From Montifringilla adamsi (taxonomy: Eukaryota; Chordata; Aves; Passeriformes; Passeridae): 64,000 nt of DNA. The DNA lies in the NCBI GenBank assembly GCA_017590115.1, contig JAGGNK010011225.1, positions 2,729,387 to 2,793,386 on the forward strand, read 5' to 3'. Below the pieces are notes generated by a model, which worked only from the letters and a program-made list of their open reading frames with translations, was not told the origin of the DNA and did no database searches. The position numbers and the translations under genes are program-made. This document shows, piece by piece, positions 12,574 to 24,290 of the stretch (positions are counted from its first letter, which is position 1; each line of letters begins with the position of its first letter).

Positions 12574-13092
12574 CAAGAATCAAAGATCAATTTGGGTTGG
12601 GAAGGGCCTTTAAAGATCGTCTATAGTCCAAACCCCACAGCATTGGCAAGGACATCTTTAACTAAACCAGGTTACTCTCCCCCGCATCCAATCTAACCTT
12701 GAATATTCCTGAGATGAGGCATCCACTGGTTGTCCGGGCAGACATCTCAACATCTCACCACTCTCATTGTAAAGAACTTCCTTACATCCGATCTAAATCT
12801 ACTCACCTGTGTTAAAACTGTTACCCCTTTCTTTTATCACTACATGGCCTGGTAAAATGTCTGTCCACATCATTCTCATATGACCCCTTTAAGTATTGAA
12901 AGGCAGGAACTATCACATCTCCAGGCTGAACAACACAAATTCTCTCAGCCTTTCTCCATAAGGGGGGTGTTGCAGCTCTCTGATGATTTTTTGTGGCTCT
13001 CCCCTGGACCCACCCCAACTGTTCCATGGCTTTCTTCCGGTGAGGGCCCCGGAGTTGGATGCCATTCTTCAGGCAGGGTCTCAGAAGAAGCC
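12574..13092 (-). mobile_element. CR1 LINE 3' fragment, antisense orientation
   Basis: Read on the minus strand it shows the CR1 tail. The element's 3' end is at about 12574, where the plus strand reads 'agaatcaaagatcaa' then 'tttgggttgggaagggcc' and 'cccacagcattggcaaggacatc'. Its 5' side ends near 13092, where the plus strand carries the complement of the RT-proximal segment ('aggctgaacaacacaaattc', 'ctctcccctggaccc', 'ggatgccattcttcaggcag'). About 520 bp, one of the longer CR1 pieces here. The 101-codon plus frame (12880-13185) and the 68-codon minus frame inside it are not genes. Confidence 0.92.
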
Positions 13093-14020
13093 ATAGGCAT
13101 CTGGAGCTTCCAAGTAAGTCAGTATGCAGAAATAAAACCCCAAAACATAAAACCCTACCACAAAGGAAACAAAACTCTAGAATAATACAATCATATATCT
13201 GTGGATAAATATATGTGTTTTACAGTCTATGTTACATCTATCTGAAAATTCCAGGTTTAGCCATTCTTAATGCTCATCCATCAGGATGTTACCCAAACCA
13301 GTAGGGTAACAAATGTAATTACCAAGATCTGTATTACACAACAGTTTGGAAATGCAGTTGTAATGTACAAATGAACCATATTTTGTAATCTTATAGGGAA
13401 TCATCTTAAAATTGAAAACATGGTTGCAAAGTACTGCTGATTTTCAGCGTTACTCTTGCCCACACCACTCTTTTCCAAAGGTTTAAAAATGCAACCCCAC
13501 AAGCTGCATAAATAATCTCCTCTGTTATGACATGGCAGTCTCTGTGAAGGGGAAGGTTATACCAGCACAGGAGTGACTGTGCAGGGGAGCTTTACCTGTT
13601 GTTTAAAATGTGTTGTGAGCTTGGTAATAGTTCAGCTGGGACTGGGCAACCTGACAGAGATGGTTTCAGTAGCCATGAGCCGAGGCTGTGTGGGGAAGAG
13701 CATGGAAGCTTCTGTCCATGGCTTCAGTCCATGCCCAAGGGTCTGCAGGTGGGAGCCAATCCTGTTCCCACACTGGAGTAGGATTCAAGGGTATCTTCTG
13801 TATGTGCAAGGACAAGAACAAGCAGGGGCTGCTCACACCAAGCACTGTGAGAAACCTCCGTGTAAGCAATGATTTAGGCTGCAGAGGTTGCTGCAAGACT
13901 CCCAGCTGGTTACTCTTGTGTGCACACATGGTCTGACTCAAGCAGACACTTCCTTCAATTTCAAGAAGTGTTTGCACAATGCTCTCAGACACATGATGTG
14001 ATTCTGCATGTCCACAGCCA
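13093..14020. other. Non-coding; no gene seen
   Basis: There are several overlapping open frames of 60-108 codons between 13573 and 13992 on both strands. None has a recognisable domain or consistent splice sites, and the overlap on both strands argues for locally GC-richer non-coding DNA. Confidence 0.6.
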
Positions 14021-14083
14021 GGAGTTTGATTTGATGGTCATTGTGAGTCCCTTCAATTCAGCATATTCTGTGATTCTATGAAC
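14021..14083 (+). mobile_element. Very short CR1 3' tail fragment, sense
   Basis: It retains only the end of a CR1 tail: 'gtttgatttgatggtcattg', 'gtcccttcaattcagcatattctgtgattctatg' in degenerate form, including the terminal attctgtgattctatg repeat at about 14064-14081. Confidence 0.65.
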
Positions 14084-17000
14084 CACTGAGGTGATTTGGC
14101 ACATCAAATACAAAGTATAAATGAACAATTAAAATGTCACTCTCTGACTTTTAGTTTCCCCATGTAAGCTGTACACAGGTTTCAAAATATATTATCAGTG
14201 AAAGTTTGTAAATATTTCCATGTGCATTTTGGTTCAGTACGGATCAAGAAAGTGAATGTGGCTTTTGTGACAGACTTAAAAGACAGGCCAGTGCTTTGAA
14301 AGCACCTCCACAGTTATCACAGGTGTTAGTCTAATGCATTTTAAGAGGATTTAAACATTCATTTGTCACTTTCTAGTAAAATAAAAAACTGCAGGTAAAT
14401 CTGTGGGTTCCTTTGATATTGCATCAGACTATGAACCAGTCTAAAACTATCTATTCCTTCAAATCTTTATGGACATGCCCCTATTTACTGAAGAGTTTGT
14501 GGTCTTTATCCTAGATCCTTCATGACCACTAAGGCCTTTCTGTGATAAATAAAGATGACTCTCTGTGGGATTATTGTTTTCCCCCCTTGTCATCCACCTC
14601 TGCTGAGAGAGGAGAAGGTGGAGAAAAGGTGGGGCTCTGGCTCGCCTCCCACTCTGCTGGAAAGGTAAACTGTGCCAATAGGTTGGGCAGCAAGCAAGTG
14701 CTGATCCAGACACCAGCTGCTGCCAGCAGAGCCCTTGCCATGCAGGCAGAGGAGGAACCAGCACAGATCTTGTCATCACAGTTTGTTTTCTGGGCAGTCC
14801 CTGAAGCTACACAGTAGTGCACCACCCTGAGTAGTAAATTCACAGGAAATCTTGAAATGTTCGTCGTTTGCAACTGTGAACAACAAGAAAGTATTCTCTC
14901 TATTTTTAAGTTAGAGGTGCTCCTATTTATTTCTCCTAAGGACATCTAGTGAGCTACTTTTGTATTCTTAATGCCGTGAACCTGAGGTAATTCTCATGCT
15001 GTACATATTATAGATACCTCCAGATGATTCACCTGAAAAAAACGGAGTGTAGTTTCATTTTAATTATGTAATAATTTATACCACACCCCTAGACTGAGTC
15101 TGCAGCATAAGAAGAGCTGCCAAGCCAATAGAAGACAGAGAAATAAAAAGGTTCCAAAGGTTCATCCACCACTCCATGTCAGGTACAGGGTGTTTAAAGG
15201 GTGTTTAAAGAACATGGCAGACTTTTTACCTTCATGTTGTCTTTTAGGGGACAGTAAACAGCAGACTCTTGGGAAAATTCACAAAGCACCAGTACAACTG
15301 GCCAGAGGTAGAATTACAACATGATTAACTTCCCACTCAAAAGAAAGAGGGAAACAAATGAGAGAAGAAAAGTTCTGTAAAACAGACAGTCATTACTTGC
15401 CTGTGTTTGCAAGTGATATGAAAGAACTGGTAAATGCAGTTGGAATCAGTAGAAAACCTCTCAATATCATTTTTGGCTTTGGATCATTACAGTGATGTTC
15501 AGATAATTTATACTTCCTCCACCCCTCTTTGACTCTCCAATCCCTTCCTTGATGTTTTTCTAGTTTCTAATTCTGCATATTGCTCACAGGGTGAGGAAGG
15601 TGACCGCAACCCTTCATAAAAAGAGAAGCTCTACCCTGTCTTGTCACTGCATAACCACATCAGTTCAGTGACACTGTGGTGAAACAACTGTGTACTTCAT
15701 CTCAGACCAAGATCTCCTGGATTTGTACCACCAGACATCTTGGGAAGACACCCTTTTCTATTCTTTAGTCATACCTAGCAAACCCCAAGCTTCTGGAAAA
15801 AGACATAAGCAGTAGGATTGGTCTCAAGGTATGTAAGCAAAAAGAAAAGTATTATTATTTTGTCACATATTGGTATTAAGGTGTAAAGTTTATTAAATCT
15901 GCAGTGGGAGAATTAAGAAGCCTTTGCTGGCCTCAGAGGCTCAGATGATGGAAAAGTCACCCTTTGCACCACTGATCATATCATGACATGATGGTGACTA
16001 GAAAAATTGTATTGTACATGATGTCAATCTAAACAAGCTCACAGTGAATGCCTCAAGGTAAGGAGGTAAGTTATTTTTTCATTTACCACCTCGTGCTTGT
16101 AACTCAAGTCTGAATAAGGCTTTATGTATGCCAGAGCTCATCTGCCGCCTTCAGATGCTTTCCTGACAATAGCATCTGTTAAGGTGCATCATTCTTTCAG
16201 GGCTATGAGTCTCATATTAATACAATTTAGTGATTTTAGTGATTTCAGCAGGTTCATGAGGTCTGTATTTGGGGTAGGAATGAGTAAAAGGTAGGGCTTT
16301 GAGAGTGCATGTAGTAAATTAACAGGATGAAGCTATTCAAGTTCTGTTCAATTTATGGAGAATTGTAGAGATTATATGATATGTCAAAGATCTTTTTTTT
16401 TTTCCTAAAGAATTAAGGAATATGGTGATATAATATTGGTGACCTCTCTTTTTAAATCTTTGTGTGCTTTGAATTGTTGAACTAAGGCAATCACAAATTA
16501 GGTAACTCAGTAGCTTAGTGCTACTGTAGCACTAAGCTGCAAGGCTGTAGCACTTGCTGCTTATGTAAGTTTTGTAACTTTGCATAAGTACATATGTATT
16601 TGTCTTTTTCTGTAGTGTATTAGTTGTGACTTAAACACAGAACCAAAACCTGTTTTCATTTATGTTGCTATCAATCAGTATTACCTGAAATGTGCATCAG
16701 AAGATGCAAGTGTGAAATGAGAATTATGTCTGTAACTATGAAATTCTATAAAATCTGTGTTGTAATTTATCCATTCTAAAACTTGAAAATGAAACCTTGA
16801 GATACCACTACCTCCTAACCATGGAAAATTTCTAAATTTCAGTGAATAATTTTCCTGCAAAAAATATTTAAATGTACTAGGTATTTAACCCAGTCTGTGA
16901 GCTAAAAGATAGTTGTGGACAATGTTAATAAAGCTTCTCCCATACAATGTTAAATATTTATATAGAGGACTGTGAGTGCATATAATTCTTCTGATTATAG

Positions 17001-20000
17001 TATGACTATATTTTTTTATCTCAAAATGGTAATGGCCTTCTTGAACTAGAAACCCTGGTACTGAGTATTCACTACAGACATGGTTCATGAGAATTGTCTT
17101 CTAAGAGCATTTGGAACTAACTTACTGCAAGAATGACTTCAGGAGTTAGTAGCTGAAGCCCCAGCTGACAGTCAGGGTTTCAAAAGCAGCAGTTGCTCCT
17201 CACTGCCATCACTCCCAGCTCCAACCATGCTGCTGGCTGGAGAGCTGGGTGTGATGCGTGGGAGGGGTGCAGGCTGCTTGCAGTGGAGAACATGTGATGT
17301 TGTGTATGCAGTATGCTGCACAGGAAACACTGGGAATATGCCACATCCACAGCTTATAGAGAGGAGTTTTCTGTTTTATTGTGTCACTAGACCATGCACG
17401 GAGTGTCCCTTCTGCAGTCTTCTTCTCAGTCCTGCCCAACTCTACAAAAGCTTGGCCTGTCTTTACCCCACTAACTGGAAAAGCATCAGTCAAGTGATGT
17501 GCTACAACTTCACACAGCTTCCAAATGAACTGTTTCGGATCTGTGGAAAATTATTTACACAAGAGGCTCATAAAGTTTCCCTTTCTGATAGTTCTGCTGG
17601 GCTGGGTGGCCCAAGACCTTTACTTCAGTTTCACAAAAATTCGGAATGAGAGGGTAATTCTAAGAACACAAATTACTTGCATTTCAAGAAGAGGTAAAGG
17701 TGAAGTGAATTTTAGTGGCATGAGCATCTGTGAGGCAGTGAGTTGCATCTCTGAAATGCTACTTTCACAAATTCAGACTCTCTAACTCTCTTTGGCATGG
17801 CAAAAAAGAGCAAAAAACCTCCCAGAGAGGAATGGCTGTAGGTAGGTCACTCTGACCAGCAGGCCAAGCAACATTACCCAGCTCAGTACAGTGAAGATAA
17901 TTTTACATAAATTACTAGTGTTTAGATTCAAGTCTGTTTTATTATGTAGCTAAGATTTCCCAAAGGCTTTTTTCAGTCATACAATATGACATGGTGTTGA
18001 AAATTGATTTTGGATTTTCTCTGGATAGTATTACTGCCTTCTCTGACACTGTTTGGAGATGTTCTCACTGTACAGATGAGTATGGGTCATGCAACTATTA
18101 ATCTTAGGAAGCATCTTAAGTTATCATGTTGCCTAGAAAGGTTCTCACCCCAGCTGGGCCCAAGAACATGAGCTTTGGCCCACTGGGTCTGTCCCAGTAA
18201 ATATATTTTCATTCATGTCAGTTCATTTGTAGACTAGGCCTCGGATTTCAAATCATGAATAAAAGTTCACATAAGAGGAATAGTAGAAAAGAGAGGAAAC
18301 TGAAGGCTACTTGCCCAAAACATATAGAACAAAATGGCATGGAAAACAAATGTTGGGGGAAAAAAGAATACATGGAAGAATAAGCACGAAATCAACACCA
18401 GATCTTTAAAACAAAATCCCCAAAGTTCTATGGTTCTTACACCCAAGACTGCATCAGTGTATTATAGAGATCAGCTTCAGTCCAGGTTATGTGGTTGTCT
18501 GCTGTGTCCACTTTTAGTCACATTTAACCCAATTTTTATGTCCTGATGGCTGTTTAATGTCCTTTAATGCATTGGTCACAGAAATTTCTCTTGCTCTATT
18601 GACATCATGGGTTTAAACCATTTCCCCATCTCTTTTAATGTACATCATGCTCCCACCCTGCATATGTGTTCTGAAATAGTCTCTTAGGCAAAACGACCCT
18701 CCCTTTCCAGAATATTTTTACATGGCATGATGGTGCTCAATCTGCCCTGTGGCTCCTGATCGTTGGTGCTGGGCCAGGACTGCATCACACACCCTCTCGT
18801 CTCCAGTGCTGCTTCATCCCTCTCTCCACCAATTTCCAGATCACACCACAGTTTTAAATCATGAGTGAATGGTAAAGCAGGGGTTTCTTCAGCAGCCTTT
18901 TCCATGCAGGGGGTGGGCAAGAGCCTCTAGTTTTCTTCATCACACTCATGATACCTTTTTCTAGGTCTTAATGCCAAGTACCCACTAAACTCTTTACTGA
19001 CTTCAGTAAGTTTTGCGACATAAAAGGAAAAAATCTCTGAAGGGTTCTGTCTTTCAAAACAGAATGGGTTGAGAGATAGCAAGACAAAGGACAAGCTTCA
19101 GTATTTCTACATAAACAGAAGACAATTACCCAATAATTCAGAAACAGCATAAACTACCCCAGCAAAAGTTACAAAAACCCTTATCTATATCCATGTGCTC
19201 TTTCAGATGGCTTGTCAAGTTTTTGTATGATTAGTATCTTTTTAGGTTCTTTCTTTGTGATCCTCAATTGACATCACAGACATTTTACACATAAGTTTCT
19301 CAAAGATGAAGAAAAGAAAAATCGCTGTTCCAAAACCCCCAGGTTGTCCAGGGCAGGAGCTATCTTTGCTCTCTTGCAGATGCCATGCAAGTGCAGTTTG
19401 GCACTGAGTCTCAAAGGAGGCTTCTCAGCACCACACAAGAAGAACAAAAGATGAAGCAGAAACTTATTGGCAATTTGCTATGTGACTCAGGGCAGTTCCA
19501 AGCACCCTTGTTTCTTGTTCTCCCTTGAGTTCCCCACTTATCAAGCCATGGTGCCTTTCTGAAGCAAATTCAGCCTCTTCAGTGGTATTTGATAATTTTT
19601 TAGGCTGTTAAGGACCAATGACACAATATTTGTTCAAAACTAGTAAATGTTTTTATTTGTTATTTTGACTCATTCCTGTAAAATGCATAAAATTTGCTCT
19701 CAGATATTCCTATCAAAATCAACAGGACATGTAGGGCCAACTCCCAAAACAAATTTCTGAAGAATGGGTGCTCTGGGACTTAAGGAAAAGGTCTAGCAAG
19801 CCCTGAAAATCTAAATTCCTATCTCTTTTTTCCTTTTCACTATGTATAGGAAAATTTTGTGAGCTTGAGGCTACACAACTTCAATTGTTATAATTACATA
19901 GCCAGGAATTTTACAATTGTACAGTAAGTCAACCCTCTTACAGGGACTAATGTTTATAATTGCAACTTCTAGATTGCTTAAAATGGGAAAAAGACTTATG

Positions 20001-22540
20001 TGGTTAAAAAAGTTTGCTATTAACTGAACCTAACCACAATAACTAACTTCTATTCTCAATTTCTTCCTGCTGTAAATTTGGGGTTGTTATTTTTTGCTTT
20101 CGTTTTTAGGCTCAGACCGATTCTATGATGGTCCTCAAACAGCTAAATCATAAAAAGAGATTATGTGTTGGACTAGAGAAAGGCTTGGTTAACTGGTGCT
20201 GATCTAATTTTAAGCTCTTTTTGCTATACAAACATATTGGTTGGTATTAGACTTGTTTTACTAGATTCCTTACATGTTCAGTTACGTTTATACTACAAAC
20301 TGAAATTCCTGAAATATTGCAGGCTAGTTTTAGTAGAAGAAAAATGTAACCTTAAAGGGTCAATTCAGTAATACTACTAGCAGTGAAGGTGAAGAAAAAT
20401 AGGAATAAGATTTTGAAAACTCTACAAAGGCATAAATGTGAAATTGCACTGGTGAATAATTGGGTTTTATTTTTTATTTTTAAAGGCCTAAACTATTTTA
20501 CAACAAGGATTTTGTCATCCAAGTGAATTGATTTGCTTAGGAAATATATTGAAGAGGCCTATTGAAACAGAGATGAAGCTCTACACACAGGAAACAGTTA
20601 AAGAAACTGGGAGAGCTGAACATGCCAATCTCACAATTTTATGACATTGGCAAATATTCATATAGCCCCTCTCCAAACTAATGCCCTTTGCCTAAACAAA
20701 GGAGCACAGCACCCCAATTGTGGGGATTACAATGCACACTAGAAATAGCCCCTTTGCCCTTTTTAAGAGGGACACACAGTGCCAAGAAGCCTAGAGAAAA
20801 ACAGATTCCCATGTTGCATCACACAGTGTACTCCTCACATTTCACTCAGCTTTTCCATCAGATATATGTGACTAAAGAATGGGGGACATGGCACTTGGCC
20901 CCATTGGTGCTCTGGAGACGCAAGATCATGAGTTTGGTAATTAATAGGCTTTCACTCTTTTGATACGCTGTACAAAAAGAATGGAATATAAAAAGCATAT
21001 ACTAGTTTGATGTTGGATACTTTACACCCCTGCTCAGGTATAAAAGGTTAGAAGTTACAGCTGAGGCAAGAGAAGTTCTTTTGGTGTAGTTTGCTAATGA
21101 TGCAGTTGGGGAAATATTTGGGTGTTCCTGCAGAGGTTTTTGTGCCTGTGCAGCTTTAGTAACTGTTCTAGAATAGGGAGAAGTTCATTAAGATTTAGGA
21201 GTGAAAACGGGAGATGAAAAATGACTGAACAGATGATGAACAGAGCTGTGAAATCAAGCTCCGATGATTTAATAGATGACCATTCATTCCTGGAGCTATG
21301 GAAACTGACAGTGTGCAGTGACTGAACCAATCTACATGCAAAATAAAGTATGTAGCCTAGCCTATTTATTTTCATAAAGGTGCAAATTAACATCATGCAT
21401 GCGGCTCATTACTGCGGCATGTGGCTCAGATGACCAGGGTAATTACTGAACTGTGGTGACTCAGTCAACTTCTACCCATGGTAACAGGAAAATTAGAGAT
21501 CAATGTTTTGCTTCTGCAAATTTGTGGTTTTGTTTCTCTACATAGAGCTAGAACAGGCAGCTGCCTCCCATAGGTACCTGCACATGTGGGCTTGGAGAGA
21601 AGGGAATGGAAGCCAGCATTCTTAAATGTCTGCTGAGGAAATGGGAATTAAGAGGAGACATAAGGTTGTCAAAGTGAAAGAAGATAAAGTTAAGGACAAC
21701 TATAGCACAAGAAATGTTATGTTACACATTGGGGCAAATACATAGAAACTGGTATTTTGATCATAATGCAAAAGCCTTGGTAGACAAAGGTGGGCATTTA
21801 CAGTGATCTTCCAGTCATGTAGTACAGAAAATACAAACATGTCTTTCACTCCTCTGTTACTTGCAAATTAATACAGTGTCTGAATGTTTCAAAGCATTTT
21901 CAATCTGCCTTGGATGGGGTTTTCTTGCATATGGCAATGTCATCAGCCACATGCAGCTTCTGAGACCTATTTGCCAAGTCTTGCTTACTGAGGAAGAAAC
22001 TCACTTTTGGAGCCAGAGAAGCTGCTTGCATCTGCTCTGTGTGGTTACTGAGCTGGGCAAGACACTTTCTGATGGGCAGACTATGCAGAAATATGAGTTC
22101 AAAACTGAAGGGATAGAAGAGTTCGGGGAAAGGGGTGCCATTAAGCAGAACCTGTGCAACCATCACCAAGGCAGCCAGGTAAAACGCCAGGTAAGGCAGC
22201 AGCTCAGTTCCTCATTCGAGTCTCTAACTATAACTTCACTCAGCCTGCTTGCTCCTGTCTCCTGGTCCCGGTGTTGGCTGCTGGCCTAACCTGTCTCTGC
22301 CAACCTCCCACGGTGGCCGGGAAAGCAACATGGCACAAATGGAAAGGAGTAGAGAAACTCTTAAAATACCTGGAGAAGCCAGGCTGCCCAGCGTCGGGCG
22401 TGCCAGGCTGAGGACACACACAGCAGTAGTGCCAGCCAGACTTCCCCGCCTCTCGCCTCGTTTTGCTTTTGCTACAGGTGTAGCAGTCGATATTCTGGGG
22501 AAAAGGCGTGAGGGGGGAAATTCCTGAAACAACACACACA
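14084..22540. other. Non-coding, AT-rich; upstream flank of the CpG island
   Basis: No convincing exon was found. Open frames at 17227-17649 (140 codons) and 21861-22289 (142 codons, plus) and 14571-14945 (124 codons, minus) have no family resemblance I can name. A perfect hairpin lies at 16512-16538. The stretch 21090-21480 is rich in TAAT-type and AP-1-type sites and is noted as a possible conserved non-coding element. Confidence 0.6.
16512..16538. repeat. Perfect 12-bp inverted repeat, 3-nt loop
   Basis: The arms are 16512-16523 (agcttagtgcta) and 16527-16538 (tagcactaagct), with loop ctg. The hairpin can extend by a G:T wobble at 16511/16539 and a G:C pair at 16510/16540. Confidence 0.95.
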
Positions 22541-23001
22541 GATTTTAATGCGATGCCCACGTTTCCGCAAAGACTGTGCCATTGCGCGCCCCACACCGCC
22601 CGGGGAGTGGGGCTGCCTTTTCCGTGCTGGGCTCTTTCCGCAGGAGGAAAACCCGAGGAGAAGCTTGCCTTGCCGTGCCACGGCCCTCCAGCCCCTCTCC
22701 CTGACCACAGCCGCTGCTAATTTTAAAAGTTGTTTGTGCCGCCTCCGAGAGAAGAAGAACATGTCCCTGAATGAACAGAGGTGACGAGAAACAGGCCATA
22801 GGTGGCAGAGCCAGAGCTGGGCAGGGTGTGAGGCGGAGGAAAAGCTTCCGCTCCCGGCGGGGCTCAGTCTCAGGCACATTCGCCTGACAAGCACTGGGTT
22901 TGCCAAGTTCGTGGCAAAAGAGACAGAGGAAGGTCCTGGGAGCTGGCACTGGCGGGGGTTTGTCGCTCCTCTCCCCCGCCTGTTACCCCATCCGCTCCTC
23001 T

Positions 23002-23030
23002 CCCACGCCGTGGCGTGGGCGGCGTGGGCG
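23002..23030 (+). promoter_or_regulatory. Clustered EGR1/Zif268-type binding sites
   Basis: The nonamer GCGTGGGCG occurs twice end-to-end at 23013-23021 and 23022-23030. A reverse-strand near-match sits just upstream, since cccacgcc (23002-23009) is the inverted copy of ggcgtggg (23012-23019) with 2 nt between. GCGTGGGCG is the established Zif268/EGR1 consensus. Function in this promoter is inferred. Confidence 0.5.
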
Positions 23031-23395
23031 GCCGCCCTGGCAGTGCCCGCGGGGGCGACCGCCGTGTTTGCGTTTGTGCCGGGCAGTCTCATGGAAACCG
23101 GCTCGCAGCGCCCCCGCACTCCCGCGCTGCCCGGGCAGCGGCCGGCCGAGCCCCGCCGCGCCGGGAGCTCCGCCGCCTGACTCTCGCCCCGCCGTGCCCG
23201 GCTACGGTCTGGCCGGGCAGCCCGGGTGTCAGGGGAGCGGGGGAGGTGGGGGCGAGGGAGGGGGCGAAGGCGGCTCTCACTCCTGTACTCTCCTCTCTTC
23301 CCTCCCTCTCGGTACCCCCGCCTTCGACCTTCGCCTCTGCCGGGATCGCGTCTTGCACCGGCCCGTCCTCTGAGAAGTGGCGAGGGGGCCCGGCC

Positions 23396-23439
23396 ATGGA
23401 GACCCTCGTGCGCCCCGGGGCCAGCAAACCCCCCACCGG
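23396..23439 (+). CDS. Candidate first coding exon, gene not recognised
   Basis: An ATG at 23396 in a good initiation context (gccATGG, purine-poor at -3 but G at +4) opens a frame reading METLVRPGASKPPT plus the first two bases of a Gly codon. At 23440 there is a near-consensus splice donor (CCGG|GTAAGC), giving a 44-nt coding exon that ends in phase 2. It lies inside the densest part of the CpG island, as expected for a 5' exon. The frame is also open upstream of the ATG to before 23015, so a longer N-terminus cannot be excluded. The ATG was chosen for its context and position next to the donor. No signal peptide or domain is visible in so short a piece, and I do not recognise the protein. 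If correct, the first intron runs from 23440 past the window end (more than 40 kb), because no convincing second exon follows. The alternative is that this ATG and donor are chance occurrences in GC-rich 5' UTR or promoter DNA. Confidence 0.35.
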
Positions 23440-24290
23440 GTAAGCTCCCGCCGGGACCCGGGCCGGACCGGCCGCCTCTCCTCTCCACGGGCGGGAGTGG
23501 CTCCGGACGGCGACAGCGGCCGTGCTGGCCGGCGGGCCGCGGTGCCTTCCCTCCGTGCCGCCTGTCTCGCTTCCCTCTGGGCGCCGAGCTCGGAGCGGCG
23601 CGCAGGTGTCGGCGGCCGGCCCGCTCGGAGCACAGCCGTGGGACGGAGCGGGCACGGCGGGGAGCGGGGGGCAGCAGGGCGGTGTGCTCGGGCGCGAAAA
23701 GGTCAGGAGCAGGAGAAAGTGCCTGTTTCGCCTTTGCCCCGCGGGAGGGGCGCCCCGGGCCGGCTGCCGGCGCTGCCCCTCCTGCTGCGAGACCGGAGAG
23801 CTGGTTCGGTTCAGGGCTTGTTCCCTTCAGGGGGTGGTTCGGAGCGGCCCTGCGGGGCGAAGGGCAGCCGCTGCTTGTAGCTCCCGATCCAGGCCACCGG
23901 GGCTGGAAGGGACACTGGCGGGGAGGGAGCAGGGGCCGCAGCGGGGCTCGGAGCAGACCCGTCCGCGGAGGGTCCGGGGAGCCCCCGCGGCCGCTGAGGT
24001 TCTCGCCCATACGCCCGTCTGCCCCAGCGCTAGGACGCAGCTGCCAAAACCTTTGAAAGGTTTATTCAGCCGTCCCAGACGTGGGTCTCAGCCCCACCGC
24101 GAGGCCGCGGCAGAGGAAGGAAGAACACTGCCAGCCGCGAATTAAAAGTACCCAAAATTGTCCGAGATTGGTGGGAGACCGCGGTGACTGTTCCCAGTGC
24201 CTACTGCCTTTGGTGACAGGCACCGCTCTGGCAGCACTATTGCTAAGTAGCGGTCAGCCCGAGTGCAGACCGCGGGAGGGTTAGGGGTTT

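Larger units (their letters stand above)
22550..24290. promoter_or_regulatory. CpG island / probable promoter region
   Basis: Base composition changes sharply from AT-rich flanks to very GC- and CpG-rich sequence, densest between about 22960 and 24060. It contains many GC-box-like elements (gggcgg and ccgccc types), abutting EGR1/Zif268-type sites at 23013-23030, and no TATA box at a sensible place. This pattern is typical of a TATA-less vertebrate CpG-island promoter and is the only strong one in the window. The island spans a candidate start codon and splice donor on the plus strand (23396-23441). Promoters of this type are often bidirectional, so a minus-strand transcript is also possible. 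The many long open frames here (276 codons plus, 512 codons minus and others) are a by-product of low stop-codon density in GC-rich DNA and overlap each other in all frames. Confidence 0.88.

Noticed and set aside
22472..24010. 512-codon minus-strand open frame, and 276-, 207-, 188- and 167-codon frames, in the CpG island
   Set aside because: They overlap one another in all frames on both strands, are Pro/Arg/Gly/Ala-rich, and exist because GC-rich DNA has few stop codons. No domain is recognisable.
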